NCBI RefSeq assembly: GCF_900167935.1
Contig: NZ_FUYL01000003.1
Location: 186,001-250,000, forward strand
Direction of reading: 5' to 3'
Length of the DNA stretch: 64,000 nucleotides
Source of the DNA: Maribacter arcticus
GTDB lineage: Bacteria > Bacteroidota > Bacteroidia > Flavobacteriales > Flavobacteriaceae
The notes under the pieces were generated by a model, which searched no databases, was not told the origin of the DNA, and worked only from the letters and a program-made list of their open reading frames with translations. Below, piece by piece: positions 26,713 through 36,054 of this stretch (the first letter of the stretch is position 1; every line of letters begins with the position of its first letter). Position numbers and translations under genes: made by a program.

Positions 26713-28410
26713 TTATTTGGTATTCATCAGCTCTATTCCTTTCCAATTATCTTCTATTTCTTGGGTGATAAGGTGCGCTGATTTGTTTAAGAATAATTTT
26801 GACGTTTGATCCATTGTGTTCAACTTAAAAATTTCTTGAAAAGCAACAGCAGCCATTGCAAACTCCTTATTGAAATAATAGCTCATCGCATCATTAAAAG
26901 TCGACATTGTTTGAAGCTTATGATCAAACAACGAATCATCATCGCCATTGATACATTCATAAAGATCTATCGATTTTTGTTTTCCTTTTACCTGCACAGG
27001 CCCTAGGAACCTAAAATTAAATGCTTGTTGGTTGGTTAGTTTATCCTTACACTCTTTTGTTAACAAAATGGAGGTGCCATAATGTTTGGAAAGGCCCTCA
27101 ATTCTTGCAGCCGTATTAACAGTATCCGAAATAATGGCTGCATCCAAACGATTACTATCTCCTGTAATACCCATTATTAGATTACCATTTTGCATACCTA
27201 CACCAATTTTAACTGGCAACCTCTTTTTCAATACCCGTTCCTTATTGTATTCATGCAATACTTTATGCATTTCTACCGATGCGTTTAGCGCACTTTGAGG
27301 ACCTTTAGGAAATAAAGCCATGAAACCATCTCCTAAATACTGCATGATGAACCCCTCATTTTTTCTCACAATAGGTCCCATACGATTATTGAAACCATTA
27401 ACGAACAAGAAATTATCTTTTGGAGAAAGTCCTTCAGAAATAGTGGTGAACTCCCTGATATCTGCAAATACCACGGTAACTTCCCTTTCGGTAAGATCCC
27501 CTAAGGAAATCTCCGTTATTTTAGCTTTGCCCAAGGATTTTATAAACTCCGAGGGAACAAATTTTTGGGTCACCTCATGTATCACCCTTATGGCCTCTTC
27601 CCTATCCCTGGCTTCTTTCAGCCCTTTCTGATATAAATGCGCACTTTCTATGGCCGCTGCCGTTTGTAAGGCTATCGTGGTCAGCAATTTTAATTCTGCA
27701 GCGGTAAATTCCTTTTTTTCCTTATGTCCTAAAATGACCATTCCTAAGGTTCTATGCTTCACTTTTAAAGGGGCATACATCACCGCCTTTAAATGTTGGA
27801 TAGACAAATTATCCTTAATTCTATTCTCAGGGACAATGGCGGCATTACCCTTTAAAATTAAGCTTTTAAGTACTTCATTCTGGTCTTTAATGTTTCTCTC
27901 ACTATTGGGGTTATCCCCAAAAGAAGCTAGTTTAGTGACCTCGTCTTCATCGGGGTCATACATTAAAAAGAGACCGTGTGTTGAACCGATAATTTGGGAG
28001 GATTCCTGTAATGCTATCTCGGCAATAGATGCCGTATCAATTTTTTCGGAAATCATTTCACTTAAACCGTATATCATATTAATTTCACGATATAGGCTTA
28101 AAACTTCCTTTCCAATCCTTTTCTTTTCAAACTCTTTGGTCAACAACGTTTTAATCAGGTCAACCAAAAAGGAACCACTTGCATTACTACATTTGACTAC
28201 GCCCAATCTTAATCTATCACAAACCAAGTCAACGGAATAAGAATACTCCTTCTCGGCATCACCCCAAAGTACCTTGCTATCATGATCCAAAACCAGCAAT
28301 TCTATATTTAAAAAGGAAGCGGTTTGCTTTAACAAGGATATGGAATCTTTGTCCCTTTGGAGCACATATTTTAAGGCCCTAATCCATAAAGAGATGCCGT
28401 TTTCACTCAT
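26713..28410 (-). CDS. GAF-domain class III adenylate/guanylate cyclase
   Basis: 565 residues. A GAF domain (about 120-265) precedes a linker KFVPSEFIKSLGK and a class III cyclase domain (about 305-485). Both metal-binding aspartates are present (FADIREFT and YLGDGFMALF), as are the Asn and Arg of DTVNTAARIEG, so it should be active. It is predicted to be cytosolic and to make cAMP (cGMP is possible). It is the last gene of an operon with a lone receiver protein and a large hybrid histidine kinase, and starts seven bases after the receiver gene's stop. The receiver may pass the kinase signal to the cyclase; that is inference from order. Confidence 0.92.
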   Translation of the reverse strand: MSENGISLWIRALKYVLQRDKDSISLLKQTASFLNIELLVLDHDSKVLWGDAEKEYSYSVDLVCDRLRLGVVKCSNASGSFLVDLIKTLLTKEFEKKRIGKEVLSLYREINMIYGLSEMISEKIDTASIAEIALQESSQIIGSTHGLFLMYDPDEDEVTKLASFGDNPNSERNIKDQNEVLKSLILKGNAAIVPENRIKDNLSIQHLKAVMYAPLKVKHRTLGMVILGHKEKKEFTAAELKLLTTIALQTAAAIESAHLYQKGLKEARDREEAIRVIHEVTQKFVPSEFIKSLGKAKITEISLGDLTEREVTVVFADIREFTTISEGLSPKDNFLFVNGFNNRMGPIVRKNEGFIMQYLGDGFMALFPKGPQSALNASVEMHKVLHEYNKERVLKKRLPVKIGVGMQNGNLIMGITGDSNRLDAAIISDTVNTAARIEGLSKHYGTSILLTKECKDKLTNQQAFNFRFLGPVQVKGKQKSIDLYECINGDDDSLFDHKLQTMSTFNDAMSYYFNKEFAMAAVAFQEIFKLNTMDQTSKLFLNKSAHLITQEIEDNWKGIELMNTK

Positions 28411-28417
28411 GCTAAAT

Positions 28418-28795
28418 TTAAAGTTTAATTATTTCCTCTGCTATGGACAACATTTCGTCGGGATCAAAGGGTTTTGTCATATAGCGGTCTGCACCCATAT
28501 CCAATCCCTTTTGACGGTCAACCTCTTGACCTTTAGCAGTTAACAGTATAATGTATATATCTGTAAGCTTAAGTTCCTTTTTTACTTTATAACAAACCTC
28601 CATTCCATTCAACTTTGGCATCATCACATCTAAAAAGACAAGACTAGGCTTTTCTTTTTCAATGATACTCAGCGCTTGTTCTCCATTTTCAGCAAATAAG
28701 AGTACTACACCATCATCTTCCAAATCTTCCAAAGTTTGCTCAATTAGCATTCTTATATGGGGTTCGTCGTCAACAATCAATATTTTTTTACTCAT
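28418..28795 (-). CDS. single-domain response regulator (CheY-like receiver)
   Basis: 125 residues containing only a receiver domain: acidic pair DD at 9-10, phosphoacceptor Asp56 in LVFLDVMMP, Thr/Ala in LLTAKG and Lys in MTKPFDPDE. There is no output domain, so it acts through protein contact or as a phosphorelay intermediate. It lies between the hybrid kinase gene and the cyclase gene, with short gaps on both sides. Confidence 0.93.
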   Translation of the reverse strand: MSKKILIVDDEPHIRMLIEQTLEDLEDDGVVLLFAENGEQALSIIEKEKPSLVFLDVMMPKLNGMEVCYKVKKELKLTDIYIILLTAKGQEVDRQKGLDMGADRYMTKPFDPDEMLSIAEEIIKL

Positions 28796-28831
28796 AGCTG
28801 TTTTTTAACTTAATTGGCTGGGACATCCCTT

Positions 28832-31800
28832 TTATTCATAAACAAAGAACATTACATTCTCCATACCCTTTTGAACTTTTAAATCCTTGATGAAGTTTTT
28901 ATTCCCATTGTAAACAGAATTTAACATGATTATATCGGGCATTGATTCACTTGCTGTTGCCAATAAATTTTCAGAAGTAGTTTCCATCACCTTATACCCT
29001 CTAGCACTTAAGACATCCGTCAATGTTTTTACCGCTGACGCATCTTCGTCTACTACCAATACTTTCTTTTTTGAAACCCCTTGTTCCAATAATTCATCGA
29101 CTGCATGAAACAATTTTTCCGTATCTATAGGTTTGGTCAAATATCGATCTACCCCTATTCTAAAACCACGCTCCTTATCCTGTACAATGGATAAAATTAT
29201 AATGGGAATATCCATGGTAGCCGGGTCATTTTTCAAAACTGCTGCAACATCGAACCCATTAATTTCAGGCATCATGACATCTAAAATAATAAGGTCTGGT
29301 TTCTCTAACCGTACCATATCCAAAGCAGCTTTCCCATTGGCCGCTTCACGCACTCGATATCCAGTATCGGTAAGTTCTTGGCGTAATAACGAGCGTATGG
29401 GAGTGTCGTCATCCACTACTAATATGGTAGGCTTACCATCTGCCTTTTTCTTTGAACTGTGACTAATTTGCTTCTTTAGACTTCTAAGAATCCGATCCAA
29501 TTGTATAGGTTCTTGTATAGCAGCTTCCCCTAAAACGGGTAAGGAAAAGAAGAAAGTACTCCCCACATTGAATTCACTCTTCATCCAAATGATTCCGCCA
29601 TGATGTTCTATAATTTCCCGACAAATAGGAAGGCCTAACCCTGTTCCTTGGGGTTTATCCGTTAGCGTATCGCCCGCTTGTCTAAAGCGCTCAAAAATCT
29701 TATGCCTGTCTTCATCGGCTATACCAATCCCGGTATCCTGAACCTCAAAAATTAGCTGTCCCTTTTCTTGGTAAGCTTCAATGCTTACCGTTCCCTTTTT
29801 AGTAAATTTCACGGCATTCGAAAGCAGATTGATGACCACTTGAATTAACTTGTCTTCATCTGCTTTTATAATAGGCAGGTCTTCCGGTATTTTCTTTTTA
29901 AGCTTTAAACCCTTTTGCTCGAATAAGGATGAAGTAGCCGCTATTCCCCTATTGATGACATCTTGAAGAAAAATGGGCCTCATGTTCCACTCCATCTTTC
30001 CAGATTCTATTTTAGCAAGATCTAATACGTCATTAATTAGATTGGTCAATCGTTCCCCTTCTGAGACCACCACATCTAAATTTTCGCTCACTTGCTTCAT
30101 GGTACGTTTAATCTTTTGATCACTAACGTCTACGGCCGGGAATATTTTATCCTCCAAACGTTTACGGATAATTTTGGCAAAACCTAATACAGAGGTAAGC
30201 GGTGTTCTCAGTTCATGACTTACCGTTGAAAGAAAGGCGCTTTTTGCTTCATTGGCATCTTCAGCCTTTGCTTTGGCCTCTTTCGCCTCTTCAAACAGCT
30301 CTGCATTATGCAATGCAATACCAACGTTAATCGCAATTGTTTTGAGCAGCTTTTTATCTTCCTCAGTAAACCTACTTTCTTGCTGGGTACTTTGGACACT
30401 AAGTACACCAATAACCGAATCCTCAACTGGTATAGGGACGCCCAAATAGGAAACGGCAAGCTTGCCAGAATGCTTAACTCCGATTTTATCATATTCCGCA
30501 GAAATATCCGCATCCTTATTGATTAATAATGGCTCTCCTGTCTTAATAATTTGAGAGGTCAATCCTTCCCCGTAACTCATGGGTTGCATATCATCTCCAT
30601 CTTCGTATGGAAAGCTAATAATGTTGGTCTCGGGGTCGAGAATGGCCAAATACGTAATATCCGATTTGAACAATTTTTTCATTTCATCCCCAACCAATTG
30701 GATCAGATCATTTAATTGTAATTTTTCAGTAAGGGCCTGACTTACTTGATTAACAGTTGCCAATTCTTTCAAGCGTTGATTTGCCTCCTTGGTCCTTTCA
30801 GCAACCGTATCTTCCAATATTTTTCGTTGGTTCAAAAGAATACTTGTTCGTGCTTTAACGACAAGGTATACTACCGCTAAAAAAGACAAGCCGTAGAGGA
30901 GATAGGCCCACCAGGTAGCGTACCAAGGAGGGATTATTGAAAAAGATACGGAGGTTTCATCGGTGATATCCCCGTAGATATTCTGGGCTTTTGTTTTAAA
31001 CGTATAATCTCCAGCGGGCAGGTTAATGTATTCCCGTGAAGTTTGCTTAGACCAATCTGACCAAGTGTCATCTAGACCACTTAATTGAGTGCTATACTTT
31101 ATTTCTTTTTGACCTATAAATAAGGGCGCCGCATAGTTTACGGTTACCGAATTCCTATCAAAAGGAATATTCAGTTTTTCTGGAAAATCAATATTCCCTC
31201 CATAAACCAATGAATCTCCAGCAATCGTCATTTTTCTAATAGCCACCTGAAACTCCGGAATAATCGGTTTTTCCAGATTACCTTCATACCGTATAACCCC
31301 ATCAGGCCCTGAAAACCATACTACTCTTGAGCCATCTGGTTCTGAATCTTCGGGATATATGGTGTAAATCCTTGTGTTCTTAAGTTCTTTAAAAACATCT
31401 GAATTTATTTTAAATTCCCCAAGACTATTCTTTTCCGCAAACATTACACCTGATCCAACGTTAAACCAAATTTTTCCATCTTTAGTTCTCTTGGTTGCTG
31501 AACCTGGATTCTTCCAGTTAATGAACTTATCAAAAAAAAACTTCTTTTTTTCAAACCGATCGGCAGCTTCATTAAGTACATAGGTTTCCTTAGCTTTGCT
31601 AGCAAATACACCTATTTCACCCTCATTATCAAAAATTCCAATGTCAGAATCTGGCAAACCTTCCTTTTCACCGTATAAAATGAATTCTGAATTATTTAAA
31701 TCTAACTTGTCCTCAAAATATTTAGGAATAATCTTTACTACTTGGGCATCTAGGTTTGTATCCATCCATAGCGAACCATCTTCTTTTTCTATAATCGTTC

Positions 31801-33205
31801 CCCCTCCCAATACTACCTTATTCGTACTTGATTCTTCCTCAAACTGCTGGGTTTCCTCATTGAAATACAAACTTACTAAACCCTGCTGGTGCTCCACAAA
31901 AATTCGGTTGCTATCCTTTTTTGATTGTGTGGTTATTCGTGCCCTAAAATCATAATTTACACTTTCTCTAACATAACTAAAAGTCTTATTCTTAAGTTCA
32001 ATATACCCCATACCATTGGTTCCAACATATAGCCGATTTCGAAACTCAAAAAAATTACCTCCTTGACCAAAAGTCCCGGGAATTTGGATAATGCTATTTG
32101 TTTCCTCATCGAAATATGCCACTCCAATATTATTGCTTAAATAAAGGATGTTCTTATGGCGATTGGCTGTAAATACAGCGGTTTTGAGACCCATACTAGA
32201 ATCCAAAATGGTAAAATTTGAATTTAAGTTCACACTGGAGATTCCATTAAAATGCATCATCCATAATACCCCCCTAGAATCTACATAAACATAGTTGACA
32301 GTGCCGTCGGGTAAGCCATTGGCTGTAGTAAACTTTTGAAGTAACTTTCCGTCACGGTCTATAATATAAGCCCCATCATTTCTGGTATTCAATACATATC
32401 GCCCATCTTTCAGGGTAGCACCTGGTAGATATAGTTCTCCTTTAACCTGTTCGTCTATTTCAGTTTTGAATGGAACAAACTCCTTACCATCATATAGAAA
32501 AAAACCTTGGGTTCTAGTACCAACGAGCATCTTGTCATCATACGGTAGCATGGTATAAATACGTTCGCTGGCAAATTGTTCCCCATTAGGAACTAACTCA
32601 AATGTATCATCATCTTTGAGAATACAAAGGCCCCTATCCCATATTCTTAGATAATAGGTGTCATTTACTATGTTGCCTACGTGATACCCATTCTCTGATG
32701 AAATTACTTTCATCGATTTACCGTCCCAACAATAGAGTTTGAATTCAGTTCTAAAAATAACTCTTCCCTTATAGTAATCAATCTCCCAAACATCAGCAAA
32801 ATTCTTGTGTTCCTCTGGAATTTTGTCAATCAAAGAAACATACTTCATGGTTCCAGATTCCGAAGTAGCTAAATAACCAAATTCACCCGCACCACCAACA
32901 TGGATTCTTCCATTATCATCTTTTGCAAAACTTCTTGTACCGAAACCGGGCACTTCAATTAATTCCCAGTTCACCCCATCAAATTGCAAAACCCCATTCC
33001 CATTTGCAAAATACATGAACCCATTATCATCCTCCAATCCCCACCAACTAATTGGATCGGCACCATATTCTTGATATTTATAAGTAGTTATCAAGGGTCT
33101 ACCCACTTTCTCCTGGGCAAGAATTTGAGCAAAAAATGAAAAAATGAAAAAAAAGCCTAGACAAAGGCTTTTGCCTAAAACGATACGGTTGTGGTTTATT
33201 TGCAT
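28832..33205 (-). CDS. triple-tyrosine hybrid histidine kinase with GAF and two receiver domains
   Basis: 1457 residues from the ATG at 33205, which opens a clean signal peptide (...GFFFIFSFFAQILAQ); a longer frame to 33277 adds an unlikely N-terminus. Order: periplasmic two-component propellers (about 30-680), Y_Y_Y domain (about 690-755), membrane span (about 760-785), GAF (about 815-960), HisKA with phospho-His997 (STVSHELRTP), HATPase (DTGIGIADED, GTGLGLPI), receiver 1 with Asp1309 (IILDVMMP), receiver 2 with Asn1429 where Asp is expected (IIMLNSVYNG). Unlike classical hybrid systems it has no C-terminal AraC DNA-binding domain. The output is probably the following lone receiver and cyclase. 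Confidence 0.93.
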   Translation of the reverse strand: MQINHNRIVLGKSLCLGFFFIFSFFAQILAQEKVGRPLITTYKYQEYGADPISWWGLEDDNGFMYFANGNGVLQFDGVNWELIEVPGFGTRSFAKDDNGRIHVGGAGEFGYLATSESGTMKYVSLIDKIPEEHKNFADVWEIDYYKGRVIFRTEFKLYCWDGKSMKVISSENGYHVGNIVNDTYYLRIWDRGLCILKDDDTFELVPNGEQFASERIYTMLPYDDKMLVGTRTQGFFLYDGKEFVPFKTEIDEQVKGELYLPGATLKDGRYVLNTRNDGAYIIDRDGKLLQKFTTANGLPDGTVNYVYVDSRGVLWMMHFNGISSVNLNSNFTILDSSMGLKTAVFTANRHKNILYLSNNIGVAYFDEETNSIIQIPGTFGQGGNFFEFRNRLYVGTNGMGYIELKNKTFSYVRESVNYDFRARITTQSKKDSNRIFVEHQQGLVSLYFNEETQQFEEESSTNKVVLGGGTIIEKEDGSLWMDTNLDAQVVKIIPKYFEDKLDLNNSEFILYGEKEGLPDSDIGIFDNEGEIGVFASKAKETYVLNEAADRFEKKKFFFDKFINWKNPGSATKRTKDGKIWFNVGSGVMFAEKNSLGEFKINSDVFKELKNTRIYTIYPEDSEPDGSRVVWFSGPDGVIRYEGNLEKPIIPEFQVAIRKMTIAGDSLVYGGNIDFPEKLNIPFDRNSVTVNYAAPLFIGQKEIKYSTQLSGLDDTWSDWSKQTSREYINLPAGDYTFKTKAQNIYGDITDETSVSFSIIPPWYATWWAYLLYGLSFLAVVYLVVKARTSILLNQRKILEDTVAERTKEANQRLKELATVNQVSQALTEKLQLNDLIQLVGDEMKKLFKSDITYLAILDPETNIISFPYEDGDDMQPMSYGEGLTSQIIKTGEPLLINKDADISAEYDKIGVKHSGKLAVSYLGVPIPVEDSVIGVLSVQSTQQESRFTEEDKKLLKTIAINVGIALHNAELFEEAKEAKAKAEDANEAKSAFLSTVSHELRTPLTSVLGFAKIIRKRLEDKIFPAVDVSDQKIKRTMKQVSENLDVVVSEGERLTNLINDVLDLAKIESGKMEWNMRPIFLQDVINRGIAATSSLFEQKGLKLKKKIPEDLPIIKADEDKLIQVVINLLSNAVKFTKKGTVSIEAYQEKGQLIFEVQDTGIGIADEDRHKIFERFRQAGDTLTDKPQGTGLGLPICREIIEHHGGIIWMKSEFNVGSTFFFSLPVLGEAAIQEPIQLDRILRSLKKQISHSSKKKADGKPTILVVDDDTPIRSLLRQELTDTGYRVREAANGKAALDMVRLEKPDLIILDVMMPEINGFDVAAVLKNDPATMDIPIIILSIVQDKERGFRIGVDRYLTKPIDTEKLFHAVDELLEQGVSKKKVLVVDEDASAVKTLTDVLSARGYKVMETTSENLLATASESMPDIIMLNSVYNGNKNFIKDLKVQKGMENVMFFVYE

Positions 33206-33403
33206 GTTCGTTGGTATAGTTAATGCAAGTGAAGGGGGGTAACCTGCTAATCCTAAATATACAAAATAAATATGCACACGCTTTGTTTGTTTACTGTAAA
33301 AAAGGCCATGGTTAGTAAACTACTATTTTTTTCTTATCCCTTATGGAACATAATTATTTAAAAAGCTTCTTTTTCGTACATTTAAAACTTTCCAAAAAAA
33401 TCT

Positions 33404-34792
33404 ATGAAACATATTACTGATTACATTGCTCAAAACAAAGAAAGATTTTTAAATGAACTCATTGAACTACTAAAAATACCTTCCATAAGTGCAGATACTG
33501 CGTTCACACAAGATGTGCTGGATACGTCCGAAGCTGTAAAAAAACGACTTGAAGAAGCCGGTTGCGATGTTGTAGAAATTCATGAAACTGCAGGGTATCC
33601 TATTGTTTACGGTGAAAAAATAATAGACACCAACTTACCTACGGTACTGGTATACGGCCATTATGATGTGCAACCTGCAGATCCCGTCGATCTATGGCAC
33701 TCACCGCCCTTTGAGCCCGTTATCAAAAAAACCAGCCTTCATCCAGAAGGTGCTATTTACGCCAGAGGTGCCTGCGACGATAAGGGGCAAATGTATATGC
33801 ACGTAAAGGCTTTGGAATTGATGGTGAAGACCAACCAGTTACCTTGTAATGTAAAATTCATGATCGAAGGCGAAGAGGAAGTGGGCAGCAACAACTTGAG
33901 TATCTATGTGGCCGAAAACAAAGAGAAATTGGCCAATGATGTCATATTGATTTCAGATACGGGAATGATCGCCAATGATGTACCTTCCATCACAACGGGC
34001 CTACGCGGACTTAGTTATGTGGAGGTTGAAGTCACTGGGCCAAACCGAGACCTGCATTCTGGGCTCTATGGTGGTGCCGTGGCAAACCCTATCAATATTC
34101 TGACGAAGATGATTGCTAGCCTCCATGACGAGAACAATCATATCACGATTCCAGGGTTCTACGATAACGTAGAGGATTTATCCGATGAGGAAAGATCCGA
34201 AATGGCAAAAGCTCCCTTTAGTTTAGATAAATATCAAAATGCCCTTGATATAGCATCTGTTTACGGTGAAAAAGGCTATTCTACCAATGAACGTAACTCC
34301 ATTAGACCTACGTTAGATGTGAACGGGATTTGGGGCGGATACATTGGTGAAGGTGCCAAAACTGTCATTGCAAGCAAGGCATTTGCAAAAATATCAATGC
34401 GTTTGGTACCCAATCAAGATTGGAAGAAGATTACGGAATTGTTCAAAACACATTTTGAATCTATTGCACCAAAAGGGGTAACCGTAAAGGTAAAACCGCA
34501 CCATGGCGGTCAAGGGTATGTTACTCCAATTGACACCATTGCGTACCAGGCGGCATCAAAAGCCTATGAAACTACCTTTGGCAAAAAACCTATTCCACAA
34601 CGTAGTGGTGGTAGCATTCCTATTGTTTCTTTGTTTGAGAAAGAATTGGGTAGTAAAACAATTCTAATGGGCTTTGGTTTGGATAGTGATGCTATCCACT
34701 CACCTAACGAGCATTTCGGAGTTTGGAACTATTTTAAAGGCATTGAGACAATTCCATATTTCTATCAGTATTTTACTGAAATGAATAAATAA
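33404..34792 (+). CDS. M20-family dipeptidase
   Basis: 462 residues. The dinuclear zinc site is complete: VYGHYDVQP (His and Asp), RGACDDKGQ (bridging Asp), IEGEEEVGS (catalytic Glu and ligand), SDTGM, and a C-terminal His in HSPNEHFG. A lid domain in the middle contains DLHSGLYGGAV. It should hydrolyse dipeptides or related amides in the cytosol, as in carnosinase/CNDP-like M20 enzymes. It is divergent from the hybrid kinase gene; no operon partner. Confidence 0.92.
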   Translation: MKHITDYIAQNKERFLNELIELLKIPSISADTAFTQDVLDTSEAVKKRLEEAGCDVVEIHETAGYPIVYGEKIIDTNLPTVLVYGHYDVQPADPVDLWHSPPFEPVIKKTSLHPEGAIYARGACDDKGQMYMHVKALELMVKTNQLPCNVKFMIEGEEEVGSNNLSIYVAENKEKLANDVILISDTGMIANDVPSITTGLRGLSYVEVEVTGPNRDLHSGLYGGAVANPINILTKMIASLHDENNHITIPGFYDNVEDLSDEERSEMAKAPFSLDKYQNALDIASVYGEKGYSTNERNSIRPTLDVNGIWGGYIGEGAKTVIASKAFAKISMRLVPNQDWKKITELFKTHFESIAPKGVTVKVKPHHGGQGYVTPIDTIAYQAASKAYETTFGKKPIPQRSGGSIPIVSLFEKELGSKTILMGFGLDSDAIHSPNEHFGVWNYFKGIETIPYFYQYFTEMNK

Positions 34793-34795
34793 AAT

Positions 34796-34887
34796 AAACG
34801 TCTTTGCGAGCTTTTAAGCGAAGAAGCAATCTGTCAGTTTCATTTACCAAACTAACAGATTGCTTCGTTTTACTCGCAAAGACGTTT
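34796..34887. repeat. REP-like palindromic element (copy 1), also a bidirectional terminator
   Basis: A 92-bp element with a perfect outer stem AAACGTCTTTGCGAG (34796-34810) and CTCGCAAAGACGTTT (34873-34887), and an inner stem GAAGCAATCTGT/ACAGATTGCTTC (34823-34834, 34855-34866). This matches the widespread CGTC-TTGCGAG...GAAGCAATC class of bacterial extragenic palindromes. It separates two convergent genes and touches the stop codon of the PhnA-like gene. A diverged second copy lies at 57679-57767. Confidence 0.8.
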
Positions 34888-35465
34888 TATATTTTCTTCA
34901 CGTACTTGGTAATGATAACAGTAAGCGTAGGTCCTACTTTACCTTCAATAAATTCTGCATTTTCACGGTCTAATGAAATTCTACGAACCGCAGTACCTTG
35001 TTTGGCAACTTGGCTAGAACCTTTTATTTTAAGATCTTTAATAAGAACAACACTATCTCCGTTCTCTAGAATAACACCGTTCACATCTATATGAATAATT
35101 TTATCGGCTTCTGCCATTCCTTCACCTGTAGCTTTCGCCCAATCTAAAGCCTCTGGCTCCAAATATATCATATCCAAAAGGTCTTTAGGCCATCCTTCAG
35201 ACTTTAAACGCGATAACATACGCCATGCAACGACCTTTACAGAATCGTATTCACTCCACATACTATCATTAAGACAGCGCCAGTGGTTAGCATCCATTTG
35301 CTCAGGGTCTAGAATTTGTGTGCGGCACGTTTCACACGCCAAAATACTAGAGTCAACTCCACTTATAGTAACTGGCTCCACTTCAAAAACTTCTAAATTA
35401 TTGGTACCCGTACAAAGTTCGCAAGTTGAACCGCTACGTGCTTCCAAATCAGATAATACACTCAT
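34887..35465 (-). CDS. PhnA-domain zinc-ribbon protein
   Basis: 192 residues from the ATG at 35465 (an in-frame TTG at 35486 is less likely). N-terminal zinc ribbon with two Cys pairs (CELC and CETC), then an insertion of about 80 residues and the PhnA/YjdM C-terminal domain (IHIDVNGVILENGDSVVLIKD). Members were named for phosphonate use but their activity is not settled. It stands alone; its stop codon overlaps the REP-like palindrome. Confidence 0.85.
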   Translation of the reverse strand: MSVLSDLEARSGSTCELCTGTNNLEVFEVEPVTISGVDSSILACETCRTQILDPEQMDANHWRCLNDSMWSEYDSVKVVAWRMLSRLKSEGWPKDLLDMIYLEPEALDWAKATGEGMAEADKIIHIDVNGVILENGDSVVLIKDLKIKGSSQVAKQGTAVRRISLDRENAEFIEGKVGPTLTVIITKYVKKI

Positions 35466-35499
35466 TATTGGTTGTTTTAAAAACAAACTTACATCTTTT

Positions 35500-35602
35500 T
35501 CATGGGGTGGTCGGGCCTTTCCCCAAAGAATTGGGGTCGGGCTATTCGTTACAAGTACGCTTCGTAAAAGGCGAATGCGGGCTTTTCACTTCTATCCCTA
35601 AG
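35500..35602. repeat. putative degenerate interspersed repeat
   Basis: A locally GC-rich stretch unlike its surroundings, with CGGGC three times (35518, 35537 and near 35578), a hairpin CCCCAA-AGAA-TTGGGG near 35521-35536, and an imperfect GTACGCTTCGTAAAAGGCG palindrome. It resembles the short GC-rich repeats scattered between flavobacterial genes. No other copy is evident in this window. Confidence 0.4.
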
Positions 35603-35622
35603 GCAAAAACAAGTATTTAAAC

Positions 35623-35684
35623 TCTACGTTTGTAGAATTAAAATATTTATTCTATGTTTGTAGAACAAATTCTAAACTTGTAGA
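35623..35684 (+). promoter_or_regulatory. three BlaI operators (TCTA-N6-TAGA)
   Basis: Three 14-bp dyads, TCTACGTTTGTAGA (35623-35636), TCTATGTTTGTAGA (35651-35664) and TCTAAACTTGTAGA (35671-35684), lie directly before the ATG at 35687. BlaI/MecI repressors bind short dyads of this kind in their own promoters. The last site abuts the start codon, so bound repressor would block transcription. Confidence 0.75.
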
Positions 35685-35686
35685 AA

Positions 35687-36052
35687 ATGCAGTTGTCAAA
35701 ATCGGAAGAAGAATTAATGAATATTCTCTGGAAACAGAAAAAAGCTTTTATGAAAGATTTGCTAGACGTTTATCCAGAACCTAAACCTGCCACCACAACG
35801 GTAGCAACACTTCTTAAACGTATGACCGATAAAGGCTTTATTGATTACAAAAATTTTGGACGAAGTAGAGAATACTTTCCACTAGTGAAAAAGAAAGACT
35901 ACTTCTCAAAACACGTAAACGGACTCATTAAAAACTTTTTCAACGATAGCGCTAGTCAGTTCGCTTCGTTTTTTACTCAAGAAACCAATTTGAGCAAAAC
36001 CGAATTGGAAGATTTGAAGAAATTAATTGATAGTGAAATTCTAAAGAAATAG
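35687..36052 (+). CDS. BlaI/MecI-family repressor (module 1)
   Basis: 121 residues: a winged helix domain (1-75; SKSEEELMNILWKQKKAFMKDLLDVYP, then PATTTVATLLKRMTDKGFIDY for the recognition region) and a C-terminal dimer helix domain ending LEDLKKLIDSEILKK. It should repress its own operon and be inactivated by proteolysis started by the M56 protein encoded two bases downstream. Three TCTA-N6-TAGA dyads lie in its promoter. A paralogous repressor is encoded at 59217-59579. Confidence 0.93.
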   Translation: MQLSKSEEELMNILWKQKKAFMKDLLDVYPEPKPATTTVATLLKRMTDKGFIDYKNFGRSREYFPLVKKKDYFSKHVNGLIKNFFNDSASQFASFFTQETNLSKTELEDLKKLIDSEILKK

Positions 36053-36054
36053 CC

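Noticed and set aside
27650..28240. 196-codon plus-strand frame
   Set aside because: Antisense to the GAF region of the cyclase, which has clear domains; the plus frame has no family features.
31596..31955. 119-codon plus-strand frame
   Set aside because: Antisense to the propeller region of the hybrid kinase; composition typical of a shadow frame.
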